A program made the translations under genes and the position numbers. This document shows positions 1-12,770 of a stretch of DNA of 64,000 bases, in pieces; within the stretch, counting starts at the first letter, position 1; each line of letters opens with the position of its first letter. Below the pieces are notes generated by a model, which saw nothing but the letters and a program-made list of their open reading frames with translations, was not told the DNA's origin and made no database searches. The DNA is from Elmis aenea (Eukaryota; Arthropoda; Insecta; Coleoptera; Elmidae): assembly GCA_947652605.1 (NCBI GenBank), contig OX393584.1, forward strand, positions 30,243,467 through 30,307,466. The letters are read 5' to 3'.

Positions 1-194
1 ATATAGTAAATACACTTTACTCCATGATTATTATTAATAATAAAATGACATAGGTGAGAAAAACATACGTTTCCGAAAGGCCGTCGACAGACTAGATCGC
101 GCCCTGACGCAAACAACAAAATATGGGGGTTAGGGGATCAGAACTCCCCGCCCCCCATAGGGTCGATATACTTTAGTAAAGGGCGGGAGAGCTG

Positions 195-545
195 ATAAAA
201 ACTTTAAAAAGCTGTAAAAAATATTTTTAATCGGTTTATAAACAAAATAATACGCGTTACGCATGGCATAAACATTGTGTATCTTTTCTACAAACAATTA
301 GGCCCATAACAAAAAATTTGATTTTTTTACAAAAAAAAAGACGTGAATGGTATACCCTTGGAATTTTTTTTAAAACTTTACACAGCTAAAAAAAATATTT
401 TTAATCGGTTTGGAAACAAAATATTACGCTTTGCGCATTGTATAAACGTTGTTTAACACTTCTACAAACAGTTAGGCCCATAACAAAATATTTGATTTTG
501 TTACAAAAAAGATGTGAAACTTCTTAAAAACTTTAAACAGCCATA
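195..545. repeat. Tandem repeat, about 172-bp unit, about two copies
   Basis: Two adjacent diverged units share the segments TTTTTAATCGGTTT, TACGC, TTAGGCCCATAACAAAA and CTTCTACAAACA, spaced about 172 bp apart. The same family occurs in reverse orientation at about 29861-30165. Nothing coding is seen in it. The 190 bases before it hold only AT-rich sequence and a C-rich patch. Confidence 0.7.
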
Positions 546-589
546 AAAACAATTTTTAATCCTTTTGAGCCTACGCACTAATTTTTGAT

Positions 590-1310
590 TATCGAGAAGT
601 TGGAGCACTTCAATGTTGGAATGTCTGTGGAGCCCCTCTCCTTATGGCTTTTGGCAGCTATTTTAATTTCTTCCTGGACGGATCAACCTGGAGTTCCTGG
701 TGTAAATCGCTGTTCCGAACATATCAAGGAGCATTTACTATGCTTCTTAATACACGGTTTTGGAATTTTTAAAGACAGCTGTAGTTGCTTTTTTAGGTAC
801 ACCCCCATAATTGTAGTCCATATGTCCAAACAGGCTTGAGCACCTGTTTGTATAGGAGCAGTTTGTTTTGGATAGAAAGCTGGGAATTTCTTCCTATCAG
901 CCAATAAATATTTCTATAGGTACTTTATCTTCAGCTGTTCCGTTTTCTTTTTGACGTTCTCCTTCCATTTTAACTTGACGTCTTAACTTAGACCAAGATA
1001 TTTAGCAGTCTTTTTGCAAGGGATTATATTATTATTTAGATACACTGGTAGGTAGTTAATTCTTTTGTTGGTGAAATTAACGTGGACAGATTTTTCTTCG
1101 CTAACTTTTATATGCCACTGTTTTGTCCATGCATATATTTGATTCACTGCGCTTTAGAGATTTTCTGTTGTTTCTTCTATGGTTGCTCTTGTAGTTAGAA
1201 CTGCGGTGTCGTCAGCAAATGTGGCGAGTTTTACGTTTTATATTTCTGGAATGTTATGTGTATACAGCAGGTATAATACCGGTCCAAGGACACTTCCTTG
1301 AGGTACACAC
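590..1310 (-). pseudogene. Jockey-like non-LTR reverse transcriptase remnant
   Basis: Read on the minus strand, this stretch gives pieces of a Jockey-type reverse transcriptase: VPQGSVLGPVLY at about 1306-1270, then FADDTAV (the catalytic YADD-type box) at about 1221-1201, then a thumb-like part with YAWTKQWHIKVSEEKSVHV. A further piece towards 630 resembles the C-terminal part of the family. Several stop codons and frame changes break it. It is a truncated, dead copy with no matching endonuclease or gag region around it. Confidence 0.8.
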
Positions 1311-2427
1311 AATAATAAACAAAACAAAAATGCAAAGGACGAAAATATAAACAAACACAATTTACAATTAAAAATGTTGATCTTATTGAATGAACTAGGA
1401 GTATTATTAAATTAATCATTCCGTTTTATTTTGTAAACAAATAACAAAGGAACTCATTTCTTATTATTGTTACTTGAAAACTACTATGTTATTTTGAAAG
1501 TATATTTACAATTTAATATCAAATATTTGCCAAACTTTAAAATTGCAATATATAGTCCAAGGTTCAGTAACAGTTAAATGTTTTATGCAAATTAAGTTAA
1601 AAATATAAATAACAGACAATTTTCGGAATACCAAGTAACAGCTAAATTATACAAAGAACGCTTTAATGCTGCAACGTTTTGCACTACTTAGGTACATTTT
1701 AAAAATTGCCTTTTTGTACAGAACACAACATATGAAGAAAAAACAATTGTCTGTGAGCTATTTATAAATAACTGTACGTGCAAATTAATAAATTCGTTTT
1801 GATAGTTGTCAGCTAGTGTAACCGATGAGTCAGGGCCACGATTTGTTTAACATCATGCTTGTTGAACGAGCAGCTATTGATTATATAATGCTCCCTTACA
1901 CGGCTAATTTTAATTAATGAACCAACTAGTTTGCTTTGTCCTCACTGAAGGCTAATTCAAAATGTATGGAAAATTATGTCATTACGTGAATTATAATCAT
2001 AAGCAGGCACATCAAAAGCGTCCAAACTAATATTTAAAGCAATATACAAACTAGACATTCACTTATTAACATATTCGCCAAAACCATCTTTGCTGATAAT
2101 TATTCCCAATTTCGTTAAAAGAAAATTAACTTAAGCTATTAGTCCCAGACTCATTAAAGATACTGTTACATATATTCACCCTGAGTTCGAATAAATTAAT
2201 ACGTTTATTGTACTTTTCTGTTAGACAGTGAATTAACTTTAGAACCAATCTACGTAACGTTATCTTTTAGATTGACTTTAAAAAAATGGACTGTATAATA
2301 TCTCGGTTATACTTGATGTTGATTTTTGTACGCACTATAAAATGAAAACGTTAATTTGTTTCAATATTGTTTAAATTCTTAGATAAATTACAAGACGACC
2401 ACGATGGCTAAGATGGCCTTATTGGCC
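1311..2427. other. No gene seen; AT-rich
   Basis: Only short chance open frames are present, with no recognisable repeat or motif. Confidence 0.5.
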
Positions 2428-2433
2428 TTAGAA

Positions 2434-2505
2434 ACCGAAACAAAGCTCCAGACCGAAACAAAGCCCCGGACCGAAACAAAGCCCCGGACCGAAACAAAGC
2501 CCCGG
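2434..2505. repeat. Four tandem copies of an 18-bp unit
   Basis: Units start at 2434, 2452, 2470 and 2488 with consensus ACCGAAACAAAGCCCCGG; the first is the most diverged. The unit is a multiple of three. On the minus strand it is the end of an 84-codon open frame (2428-2682) and reads as repeated GPGLCF. The frame has no family I recognise and may be chance. Confidence 0.85.
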
Positions 2506-2682
2506 ACCGGGTTGGTCAAATTTACCCGTCATAAAAGTTTCCGAAAGTAACACGTGGTCTTCGTCAGATGGGACAAATCGTCGAAAAATGTGGTTTTCGG
2601 ACGCCCCCTCCAGATCCGTCCCTGTACGTTTTAGATGGGTGGCCCAATGGAACTTTTTTGTCGCAGTCGCATAAACTGTCAC

Positions 2683-4606
2683 GTGACATAGTCAGTTTTT
2701 CTTAGTTTTTGTCCATTACCGAGATCTCAGTATAGGACGTCTGCAAATTTTGGTTGAATATATTTATTTAGATATTTAGGCTCAAAACAAATGAAATTCA
2801 TCAAAAAGTCCCTACGAAGCTAAAGAGTGCCATGAAGCAAAAAACAATTTAGTTTTGTCATTTAACGCATATTTTAGCTAATGTAAAAGTAAATCATTAA
2901 ATCAAAAATAAACCAAAATTTATTGATTTTTTAAAAAGCAGCTTTTCGTCTAATAATTATGGTACAGCTTTTTTTATTTACTAGACTAAATCTAGATCTA
3001 AATCAAAATACTTATACAATAAAAACAATACAAATTTCGACTTTTAACTATTACAACATTTATTTTACAACCATTCCTTACACATGTATCTTTCTTATCC
3101 TCCAGATTATCCTGGTTTTTGATATCCGGATCATTTTAATCCCCATTTAGTCCAGATAATTAATGTTTCATTGTATACACAATACGTCTTTGAATGAGAA
3201 CATTCAAAAGAATCAAAACTGTTTCAAAGTAGCATAGAACTTACAAAAGAAATTCGATGGATCACCACGATAGAAGGGGTATTACTCAATTGGTTTAAAC
3301 ACACAAAAATATTTTCCAGAGTTGCAAAAAAAATTGCTTTTATTCTTTATCGGTTATATTGCTTTTCAAACAAATGCTGTCGCGATTCAATTAATTAGAG
3401 TCATAGCTAATTTATATGTGGCGACTCTGGCGACCCAAAATCAGAATAAAGGTGTTCTAGATTCTAAAGGACACTTATCGGAAATCAGTTTTTCGGAAAA
3501 TTCTGGATTTAATTTTCCTTGTAATATTGAAAGTAATTGCTTGGGCTTAGATAGCTATCAACAGTTAGCACTAGCGAATCCGAGGCCATTTCACCAAGTC
3601 ATGGGTGCGTGACAGATCTATTCGTTGAATGGGAAACCGCAGACTGAGTATTCCCTTGTAAAAGGTATTTAAATAATGAATTATAATTATGAATAACCAT
3701 TTTACGTAAAACTTGCTAATCATATCATCTGACCCTTAAATACTGAACAATCATCTTTCCAATTATATTCAGCATTGAATACTGCGTTATTCGTATAATG
3801 CATAATTTAATAATTAGCGACAACAATTTGCTATTGTTTAAGGCAGCAATTAATTTAACTGCGATAATTTCTGTTTTTATACCAATTTGTATTAATTCGA
3901 TTGTAGACGATGCATGTTGTATTGTAAACTAATTTTAGAACTGCTTTGCATATTTTTTATCGTTAGCAATTAACCTTGATTGACAGAATTTCCTTTCAAA
4001 AACTATGATATTAATTATTACGATGGTCCTATAGTTGCATTTAAAATGCTTTCATACTTTAAGAATTGTTAATTTTGAGTACAAAAAAGCTAAAATCTGC
4101 AACCACCAGTTTTGTTTAGTTTGTCTATGACTTCAAAACACTTAATGGAAATCAAAGAAATAATTAACCTAAAATAAATCAACTAACCTGTTTTTTAATG
4201 AGTCTAATACCTCATAACTGGCAAAAACTTATCAGCAATATATGTAATTAATATAATTTAATACGTTTTCGTTCTTTTAAAACGCTATTTTGCCGTGTAA
4301 AATGGATCGATTTTAACCTTTTTTTAAATTGCGATTTAAATTCGTTTTTGCTGCAATTTTTTTTAATATGACGAATATTACAATATAAGAACATATATAT
4401 AACACATTAAGCAAAATAATCAACTGTTTTTGCAACATTAAAAAAGTTCATGAAAATTAATAGCTCCTTAACACACAAAACTGATTACGTCACTAATCAG
4501 CCAGTGCAAGGAATTTTCTAGGTAACAAACAGTCATAAGTAATTTGGCAAAAAAATATTGTTTTAATATTTATTTAAATTAAAGTAAAACGTACCCTAAT
4601 TTGGTG
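2683..4606. other. No gene seen; AT-rich
   Basis: A 96-codon frame at 3322-3612 (plus) begins at TTG, has no recognisable domain and no convincing splice context. I do not call it a gene. The rest is AT-rich without clear structure. Confidence 0.45.
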
Positions 4607-4608
4607 TA

Positions 4609-5107
4609 CATGGTGGGCAAATTTCGATGTTTTAATAGGGAATCTCGGTAACTATAAGAGGTATCAAAAAACGGACCGCGCATCCTCGATCTCTTTTTTC
4701 GAGAAAAAGTGAATGGTGAAAGCTAAAATTGGTTATCTTTTTTTGTTTTCGAGTTATCGCCGATAACTCGATTTTTCGACTTTCCGTTTTATGACTATTG
4801 TTAGAAATAAATACTAATGAATTAAAATAATTTTTGCGTTTTTCTCAAAAAGTTGCTTAAGTAAGGGTACTAAAGTTTTGCATCATTGAAAAGAGAAATC
4901 AATTCTCTATCAAATGAGTATAATATAGGGGTATCTGGTCATTTAAAAAAATTCTGTTTTTCATTGCACTTCTGTTATTCGAAAAAAGAAGTTAAATTTT
5001 GTCCTATGGTGGAAAGCTAAGTACCAAAACTTTTATTGAAAACATTTTACCCTAAAGTGGATATTTACCGAGATATATAGCATATTCCATTACTTTTGGA
5101 CACACTG
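4609..5107. mobile_element. MITE-like repeat with TA flanks
   Basis: The block begins TA|CATGGTGGGC and ends GGACACACTG|TA, so short, imperfect inverted ends sit next to TA dinucleotides, as in Tc1/mariner-type elements. A reverse-orientation copy of its right half lies at 47345-47510. No transposase is encoded. Confidence 0.55.
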
Positions 5108-5112
5108 TATAA

Positions 5113-5839
5113 CAGAGCTTAGAATGTAATTATTAAAAATTTTAGTAAAATTGATAGAAGAATTTTTTTTTAAACTTTCTTGTTGTTTAATATCTTTCTT
5201 ATATTGCTTATTTAATGGAATCCTTTTTTTTATAAAGCCTCATCGCTATAGAGACCCGATTAAATTGTGTACCCCTTACAACAATGTGTGGTAATAAAAT
5301 ATTTTATTTTTATTATCATTTTAAAAATCGCAATTATGTACGAGTGTATTTTTATCGTTTAAGATATGCTGCAAGTTTATTGCGATACTTAAACTGCAAA
5401 ATAATAAATACAATGGTCTTTTAAAAAAATCAAATTGCGAATCGACGTAAAATATGTAATGAATCAACTTCAAATTTATTTCAGTATGTTGACAATCATT
5501 AATGGACTTACAGTGAGTGGTTTCTTAAAAACCTATTAAATTTACTTTTTTTCTATACAGATTTTAAACAAAAATATTATTAATAGTGAACATATCGTTG
5601 ACCATCGTTAAGTGGAAAAAAAAACTAATTATGTCTCTTTCAGGAAATAAAACACAATAATGAATAGCTACATTTCTATGCATTTCATAATATTTGGAAT
5701 TGACTATGCTATTGTACTAACATCACAGCTAAACATACAGATTTTTTTGATATTTAATCACCACGTAATAGCCACAACATAAAAAACACTTTAAGGCATA
5801 TTAACTATCAGTTGCCCTAGTTCCTTTTTTTTATTATTT
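5113..5839. other. No gene seen
   Basis: AT-rich DNA without recognisable coding or repeat structure. Confidence 0.5.
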
Positions 5840-6470
5840 CCAATAGGACAACAAACAATAAAAGACAGGCTAGTGGTAGGGGAATTTGAGGAGGTAAAAG
5901 AATTTATGTACTTAGGGGTACTACTCACAAACAGAATTGAAGAAGCAAAAGACATAAACATGAGTTTAAATAACCCAATAAGAGCAAAACATTTATCTCC
6001 AGAGATACCAAACTACTTTTGTATAAAACAATACTAAGACCTATGGGTGTGTGACCTGGGTACTGAAGAAAAATGCAAAGGAAGTCCTAAGAAGATGAGA
6101 AAGAAAGATAATTACGAGAATAGTGGGAGGGAAGAGAACAGATGAGGGATATATAAGAAGAACGAACGAGGAGGTATATACAATTTTCAAAGAAGCATAG
6201 ACAACAAAGTAACAAATGCCAGAAGGAAACAATGGCTAGGACATATTAAGAGAAGGGAGGACAGCAGAATGATAAAAGAAATATCGTGGAAAGAGCCTAA
6301 ATGCAAGAAAAAAAGGAGGTAAACCCAGAAAAAGATGTAGAGAAACTGTGGAGGCAGTACTAAGAGAGAAAACATAATGAATTGGAGGAAGATAGCGAAA
6401 GAGAGAAGAGTGTGGAAGAACATTACTAAACTCTGGGCCTAGGCGGCCTGCGAAGTGGCTTTTATACATA
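5840..6470 (+). pseudogene. Non-LTR reverse transcriptase C-terminal remnant
   Basis: The plus strand encodes the YLGVLLTN-type segment that follows the reverse transcriptase fingers/palm in many insect non-LTR elements (EFEEVKEFMYLGVLL at about 5880-5930). A basic C-terminal part with RIVGGKRTDEGYIRRTNEEVY follows at about 6110-6180. Stops and frameshifts interrupt it repeatedly. The copy is 5'-truncated and dead. Minus-strand open frames here are shadows. Confidence 0.7.
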
Positions 6471-8164
6471 TATTTCCATTGTAGATTTCATAAACACTCG
6501 TTCTTTTCATAAACACTCGCAAATTTAAGAGATTCTATCCCTGACCATCTGCTTGACGTCATTTTTTAAAAACCCAATTGAATAGAAAAGTCGAACTTGC
6601 CTAAAAAATGATTCCGTTCAAATGAACAACTGGCGAATGGCTCGGTTTAGACGTAAACTTATTTTAAAATCGACAACTGGTAATTTATAACACTTGTGTT
6701 TTTGGAACCAGTTGCTACAGATCGGTTTTAGAGTGAAAAAAAAAGTTTTAGCGAACGAGGTAGTTTTAGTTGATTTTATTAGTCAACAACATTCGAATTT
6801 TATATCCGGATAAACACTTTCTCAAATCGTGTGTAATTTCATCTTCAATGTAAAAACTTGTTTTATAACTGAGAAATAGATACTATTAGATAATTACAGA
6901 CCTGTAACGTTTTGTCAATTTCATTAAATTTTGTAGGTTTCATAACTCGCGGGCCAGGAAATGTTTGATGAACTTGGTTCCACGATAAAAATAATGTTAT
7001 GTGTTTGAAATGTTGAATACGGGTCTACAACATTAAAATTCTGTATGGTTTTTACTATATGACTGTCTAAAATCATTACTAATAATGTAATTACTTTGAC
7101 TCGCACTTGATCGGTCAATTAATATCTTCAGCACTTATACTTACTCAGAACCGGAGTCTCGAAGCGGTAGAAATAACGTTTCAGTTCCGGTTTTGGGTTC
7201 GGTAAATTTGATTTGATTGTTTTCGTTCCTATTCACATTTTATTTTCGGTTACCAGTTCTGGGTAAAACAGGATTTTTTTTTAAATTCTTAATAAATGTA
7301 CACAAAAATAAGTTATGTTTATTGTAAAATACTTATTGCTTAATTGAATAACAACAAAGCAGAAATATTAATAAAATTCTTATTAAATATTTTGTTTAAT
7401 AAATTTAATTATTCGGCCTCATGGTCGCTTAAAAAATAGCTTAATAGTGCAATAAACAGATAAATTATTATCAATAATGTTATTTTGACAACATTATTTC
7501 AGGAATACGTTATTCAATATATTAATGGTAATTAACGTGATACTATAAATTAATATAAGTTAAACTACTTTAATTTATCTTATAGTTAATTACGTAAAAT
7601 TTTTAATACTTATTTAAAAATTAATGACCTTAACAGTTTTCTTGAATAAATAATCTTGTAGGAAAACTAAATATAGTAATCCTTCTAGCATTTTAGGTAT
7701 AAAATTGCAAAGTAATTAAATTGTTTCATTGTAATAATTAATATTACCTTGAAAACACCATCCTAACGATTTTTTTCCTACCTTGCAGTAACAACAACAT
7801 AAGGTTGTAATAATGATTTGCTAATTACAGAATATACACAATGGATAAGGTAATTGCAACTTTTATTACAATCACTGTGCGAGTTCGCTGCAAAAGTGAC
7901 TGTTCGAAAGAGTTTTTGAAAAAAAAAATCACTGAAGCTATTTTCACATTGCTGAAGCAGAATTTTCAACTGTTCTCTAATCATCATACTATGATTATTT
8001 TTCAGATATTTGCAATACATTTTTTCGGACCATGTTGCAAACAACCACTACAAAAAACAATTATTTGTGGTACATTATTGGATTATTCAAGTGATTGATT
8101 ATTAAATATATTATCATGTCAGATGGGCCTGCTAAATTTGGGTAGCACTGTCTTAAGTTAATAC
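6471..8164. other. No gene seen; AT-rich
   Basis: Only chance frames, including overlapping ones on both strands at 7778-8098 without motifs. A patch rich in AACC/GGTTC motifs near 7140-7270 resembles another near 24190-24330, possibly remnants of one repeat family. Confidence 0.45.
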
Positions 8165-8174
8165 TTAACACAAC

Positions 8175-8400
8175 ATGTTTTTAATAACCAAAACTCCGGC
8201 ACTTTTATACGGAAGTGAAACGTGGGCACTAACAAATAAAAATAGTAGCCGAGTGAATGCAGCAGAAATGAGATATCTAAACAAATTCAAGAAAAAACCA
8301 AAAAAAAGAATCAGAAACGAAACATATAGAGAACAATTAAGAACAGAAGCAGTTAAAACAAAAATACAAGAAAGGTAGCTGGGATAGTCGTTGGGTGGGT
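8175..8400 (+). pseudogene. Non-LTR (RTE-like) reverse transcriptase tail
   Basis: The frame reads TPALLYGSETWALTNKNSSR, then RVNAAEMRYL and a basic stretch ending NETYREQLRTEAVKTKIQER before a stop. This is the C-terminal region typical of RTE-like elements. The same segment occurs on the minus strand at 48431-48808 and 52860-53430, so all three belong to one family. It is a short 5'-truncated piece. Confidence 0.75.
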
Positions 8401-9055
8401 CACATTTATATAATAATAACAATCCATGGTTTGTAGGAACGCTTTGTAAATGACCAAAATACATAACTATCACAAATTTATGAGCGTAAATTACATCGAC
8501 TTTGTAATGTTTTATTTATAAAGACGATTACTCATAAATAAACCGAACATTGAACGTAGCGATATAAATTTTGCTAAGCATTTTTTTGTCCTTGTAACTT
8601 CGCAAAAAAAATTATTCTTAAATTTAAGGAGTGAGGGCTAGTAATTGTTACGGTCTTTACAAATAATTGCTTTAATTTATTTTTCCAAAAGCACATTAAA
8701 CACACTGAACATTTAAATTGTTGATGTAAACTCCTTAGCTGTAATTTAAATAAACTTAAACTTAAAAAACGGTTAGTTATTGTTTCTGTAAGGCCGTCGA
8801 GAGGAGTGGGGGGTTAAAATTCCCCTGACCCGGGATCCAGAGGGGTCCGGATTTCATTTTACAATTTGTTTTTTAGTAAATGAATGTTCAAATAATTTAT
8901 TTACTTGGGGTCCATGTACAATTTTTGCCCCGGACCGTGCGAAGTCGCCCCTGGGCTCTATAACGAGTGTAAACAGTTTGAGGGTCTTAAATTGGTTCAA
9001 AATGTTTTTTTTTACAAGTTTTGTATTGTTTCAGTTTTTGACTAATTTTTTTATA
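8401..9055. other. No gene seen; one GC-rich patch
   Basis: AT-rich apart from a GC-rich patch at about 8785-8955 with runs of G and C. The patch starts with AAGGCCGTCGA, which also occurs near position 78, and is probably repeat-derived. Confidence 0.4.
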
Positions 9056-9640
9056 GTTATTTGCAGGGGTTTGGAGCAGTCCAATTTTTTAGTTGCTCCG
9101 CTCCAGGTCCGCTCCGGCATCAAGATGCCTGCTCCAGCTCCGCTCCCGCTCCGCTCCGCGCTCCAAATATTAATAAAATAAGTTTTTTTATTTAAAAATT
9201 TGTTTTTTAAAACAAAGCCAAAATTTTATGAGATATGTGGAAATGGACAAAAAATTACAATATTTGACCATAAGAAACAAGTGAAGTTAAATAAATGAAC
9301 AAATTATTGATCTTCAAAAGTTAAAAAAAGAAAAAAAAGTTCTTTAAAATTTTTCAAAATTCAAATACAAAATAATGAAAATTAATATTCAGAAAAGTTA
9401 CATTATAATAATTTTACTTCAAAAAAATCAAATTTAGTTTATTTATAATTTTATTAAATACCTTATACCCGTGAGAATAATTCATTAAAAACAAGTAATT
9501 GTAGTTAATAATAGTAAAGTGGAGCAGTGGAGCAATCAAAATTATTAGCACCGGTCTCCGCTCCCGCTCCGGGCAAAAATCCATTGCTCCACTGCTCCGC
9601 GCTCCAGCTCCGCGCTCCGCTCCAAACCCCTGGTTATTTG
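9056..9640. mobile_element. hAT-type MITE with 8-bp target site duplication
   Basis: The element is 9064-9632 (569 bp). It begins CAGGGGTTTGGAGC and ends with the inverse, GCTCCAAACCCCTG. It is flanked on both sides by the identical 8-mer GTTATTTG (9056-9063 and 9633-9640). CAGGG-type termini and an 8-bp duplication are the signature of hAT transposons. Both ends carry GC-rich tandem GCTCC/GGAGC motifs around an AT-rich centre with no transposase, so it is non-autonomous. A second copy is at 54527-55135. Confidence 0.93.
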
Positions 9641-10077
9641 GTGGAATTAAGAGTAACTGATTTTTAATTCAAGTCTAAAAGAATTGTAGTAGATCCGGAG
9701 ATAATGTTTAGTTTAAAGATGTTTGTTTCACAAAAAAAAATATTCAAAGAGTATGTGTTTACCTATGAAATGTGAATTACGGTAATATATATTACAGGAA
9801 AGGTAAAAATACATGAAGCAGACGTTATATTGTTATTCAGTAATTGTTACTAGTTAACCTACATTTATTGTAGATAGTTATTTTATCACCCACGGTATTC
9901 TTTTTTTAAACATATGTTTATCAAACAATGTAAAATATATTGATGTCATTTATATAACTCAAAACTGATTTTGTTACTTTTTCTGTTTGCGACTTTGTCA
10001 CATTTAGGTTAAAGACATACTTTGTAAGATTTTTTTTGTTGGAATATAACGTAAATATTTATTACATATTACATGTA
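9641..10077. other. No gene seen
   Basis: AT-rich, without recognisable features. Confidence 0.5.
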
Positions 10078-10079
10078 TA

Positions 10080-10560
10080 CAGGGTGGTCCACTTTTTAGT
10101 AGCAGGACTATAACAGTCGATAGAAAAACTTATTTTAAAGCGAATATTCCATGTCAACATGGGTCCAAAAACGCTTCATTTCAAAGATACAGTGTGTTGA
10201 AATTTTCGAAAAAATATCGATAATGTTTAACCGTTTCTCAATCAGTTCATATATTCAAACCAAATTTGGTATACAGCACCACCTTACAGGTTACCACAAT
10301 CGGTGAAAATTTCAAGTCCCACAAGCAACCAGTGGCGGAGTTGTGGGGGTTCAGTGCTAATACATTTTATAAAAAACTAGTACGGTCCTGTTCAAAATCA
10401 AACTCAACCTGTTTTTGGGTAGAGCATTTTATTCTAAACAAAAATTGTCTCTTGAGTTTTCTTCGTCAGCAACACAACTCAACAGTCCTACAACTAAACA
10501 GTAGAAGGACTCATGACTAAATAAAATACATTTACGTCTAGCTTAGGACGTACTTTGTCT
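10080..10560. mobile_element. Left end of a CAGGGTGG-type DNA element
   Basis: The sequence TA|CAGGGTGGTCC at 10078-10090 matches the termini of the Tc1/mariner-like elements elsewhere in this window (36802, 38900). The matching right end is not certain; the distal limit given is approximate. Confidence 0.4.
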
Positions 10561-10956
10561 CCATAAATTAGAGCGTTACCAAATATTTAAGCGTTTAAAT
10601 AATACTTAGGTACTTAAATTCAATCTAATTGTCTGCCCAGTCGAACAATACTTGTAACCAGATGTGAATCTGTTACAAATTGAGCCACCAACAGTTTTTT
10701 AACACAGTTTAATCGTCATTTTGCTGGTACGCCGCGTTAAGGGTCGTTCTGCACCGTTTGGCAATGCAGTTTGGAATTACTAGTTGAAACACTTCAGTAA
10801 CTTGCAATGTCTATAGAAATGATTCAAATCTCCAACAATTGGCTTATAAAATATTAGATGATCCTAAATACTTGCACTGTGATGCTGTTAAGTTTCTTGT
10901 TAAACATCATCCTTATGGGCTTTATTTGCTTCTGTTGCTCCAATAACTTATATACA

Positions 10957-11274
10957 TTATCGGCGCAAATATTTTAAGTGGTAATAGGGAACCTTTTACT
11001 AAAAAAGTTTCAAGTAAAACTTTTTCCTAAAATCAAATGCTAAGCAGATATCAACACTTACCTGATTTTAAAAGGCTCTGTTGCCGAAAATATCAATTTT
11101 ATCGTAAAATACCTTGAAGCTTTTTAATAGAGCATGAAATTCTCTACAAAATCGGTTCCGATTGTTTTTTGTCTATAGGCAATGGTTTAAAAGTTATAAA
11201 GCCTTGAAATTTTTCTTAAAAAAAGGTCGTCTATCACCACTTAAAATATTTGCGCCGATAACGGGGACACCCTG
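10957..11274. mobile_element. Foldback MITE
   Basis: A 31-bp arm starting TTATCGGCGCAAATATTTTA at 10957 is repeated in inverse at 11231-11261 with one mismatch. The right side continues to GGGGACACCCTG|TA, the terminus shared by the CAGGGTG group, next to a TA. The left counterpart of this outermost part is degraded. No coding capacity. Confidence 0.65.
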
Positions 11275-11276
11275 TA

Positions 11277-12367
11277 CTAGAAATATAAATGAAATCCAAC
11301 ATTTTCAAGTAAAAGTATTAGAATCCAAAAAGTGTACCATATGCTAAAAAAAAAACGTTCGTAAAATACAGGTTTAGCATATTTTATCTTCAGATTAATA
11401 TTGTTCGACATATAATGTCTCACTGTGATTTTCAAGATTTATTGTCATTTTAAAATCAACTATAAATGGCAAGAAAAACATTTTTTTAAATGGTACCGTG
11501 TAGTTTATTTTTTTATTTTTAGTAAGTCAATTTTTTTTTTGCTCTAGCGATACTTTCATTCTCTTTGTATTTTTAATATTATTTTTAATAAATGTATATT
11601 GAATCTTAAAAGTAAGAAAGTGTCCCAACCTCACCAACACCCAAAGGCCAGCAGTGATAAAGTGCAAGTTTAATTTACCGTAGAAATACTCTCATGTACC
11701 TTTCGGTGTGAGGTAATACTTATGATAACATACAAAAGTAATTAAATGTTTAACAGTTTTTGTTTTTGATTGTTTATGTATTTTCAAACAAATGAAATTA
11801 ACAGTTGGAGAAAAATATATTTGGCAGCAGAAAAAGACATGTTTTACTCCATCTCATTGGTTTCCCTTTTATTAGGTGTAACCTGTATATTTAATACGTA
11901 TGATGAAATTTTCTCGCAACATTAGTTTATTTTGTCTGCATCATCTAACATGACAAGTCTAAGTAATTAGCACACTTTTCCTATCATGCAAGAGGTTATT
12001 ATTTCAATTAGAAATAGTTATAAGCATATAACCAGATCACAGATAAAATTAAATCAATCATTGGAACTGGCTCTGCAATCTCTAGTTATTGCATAAAGTA
12101 AAAATGACGTTTACTATTTTAACAATCTCATAAAATTTTCTGATCCCCTAAGGCGATTTGCTGTACAAGACAACAAAAAGAAACTAAAAATGACTAACGA
12201 TTACCGACATATTATGACTAAACAAATACTGTTTATGCTTATATTAAAATCACTAATTAGATTAGCATAAAGTAACAATATCCAGTATTATTACGTGAAT
12301 CATGCATGTAAAATTTGTAAATTTTTCCGCTATACAATTTATATTGAGCACTAAAATAAATATTTAC
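11277..12367. other. No gene seen
   Basis: AT-rich. A short segment at about 11690-11715 (TGTACCTTTCGGTGT) matches the 3' end of the non-LTR family at 20290 and 23060. Confidence 0.4.
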
Positions 12368-12770
12368 AGTATAGGGTGACCTATTTTCGATGCCCATCCA
12401 GGAAGGGTATCTCGGTTATCAGAGATAGAAAAATACTAAGTACGTAGTCTCGATTTTTTTTTTTCGAGAGGAACTCGTTGCTGCAAACAGATTTTTGATA
12501 TCTTTTTTAATTTTCGAAATATAGCCAAAAACCGATTTTTGGCAATTTTCAAAAAACGAAAAGATGGAGAAAAACTTTAAAAACATTTTTGGCATGGTTT
12601 TTTATCCTTAATAAGATAGCGATATTCATTTTTTTTTAACTCATATAAATATTGATATATTAACCTAACTTTCTTATTTTAAATGGCAACCATAAGCAAA
12701 TTATATATTTTTGAAAAGCGCAAAAAGTAAGCTTTCGATTTATGTCAAAGCCAACTATGGTTGCATTAAG
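12368..12770. repeat. Degraded CAGGGTG-group repeat
   Basis: It starts with ATAGGGTGACC and contains the phrase GGTATCTCGGTTATC, close to the one in the elements at 4609 and 36802. A long block of A/T homopolymers with CGAGAGG and CCAAAAACCGATTTTTGG follows. The right end was not located. Confidence 0.4.

Noticed and set aside
3322..3612. 96-codon plus frame with a hydrophobic start
   Set aside because: It starts at TTG, has no ATG nearby, no domain and no splice partner. Chance is the simpler reading.
10080..11274. One 1.2-kb Tc1-like element from CAGGGTGG to CACCCTG
   Set aside because: Only the outer 7 or 8 bases agree, and the right end belongs to a separate foldback unit (10957-11274). 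Two unrelated pieces are more likely.
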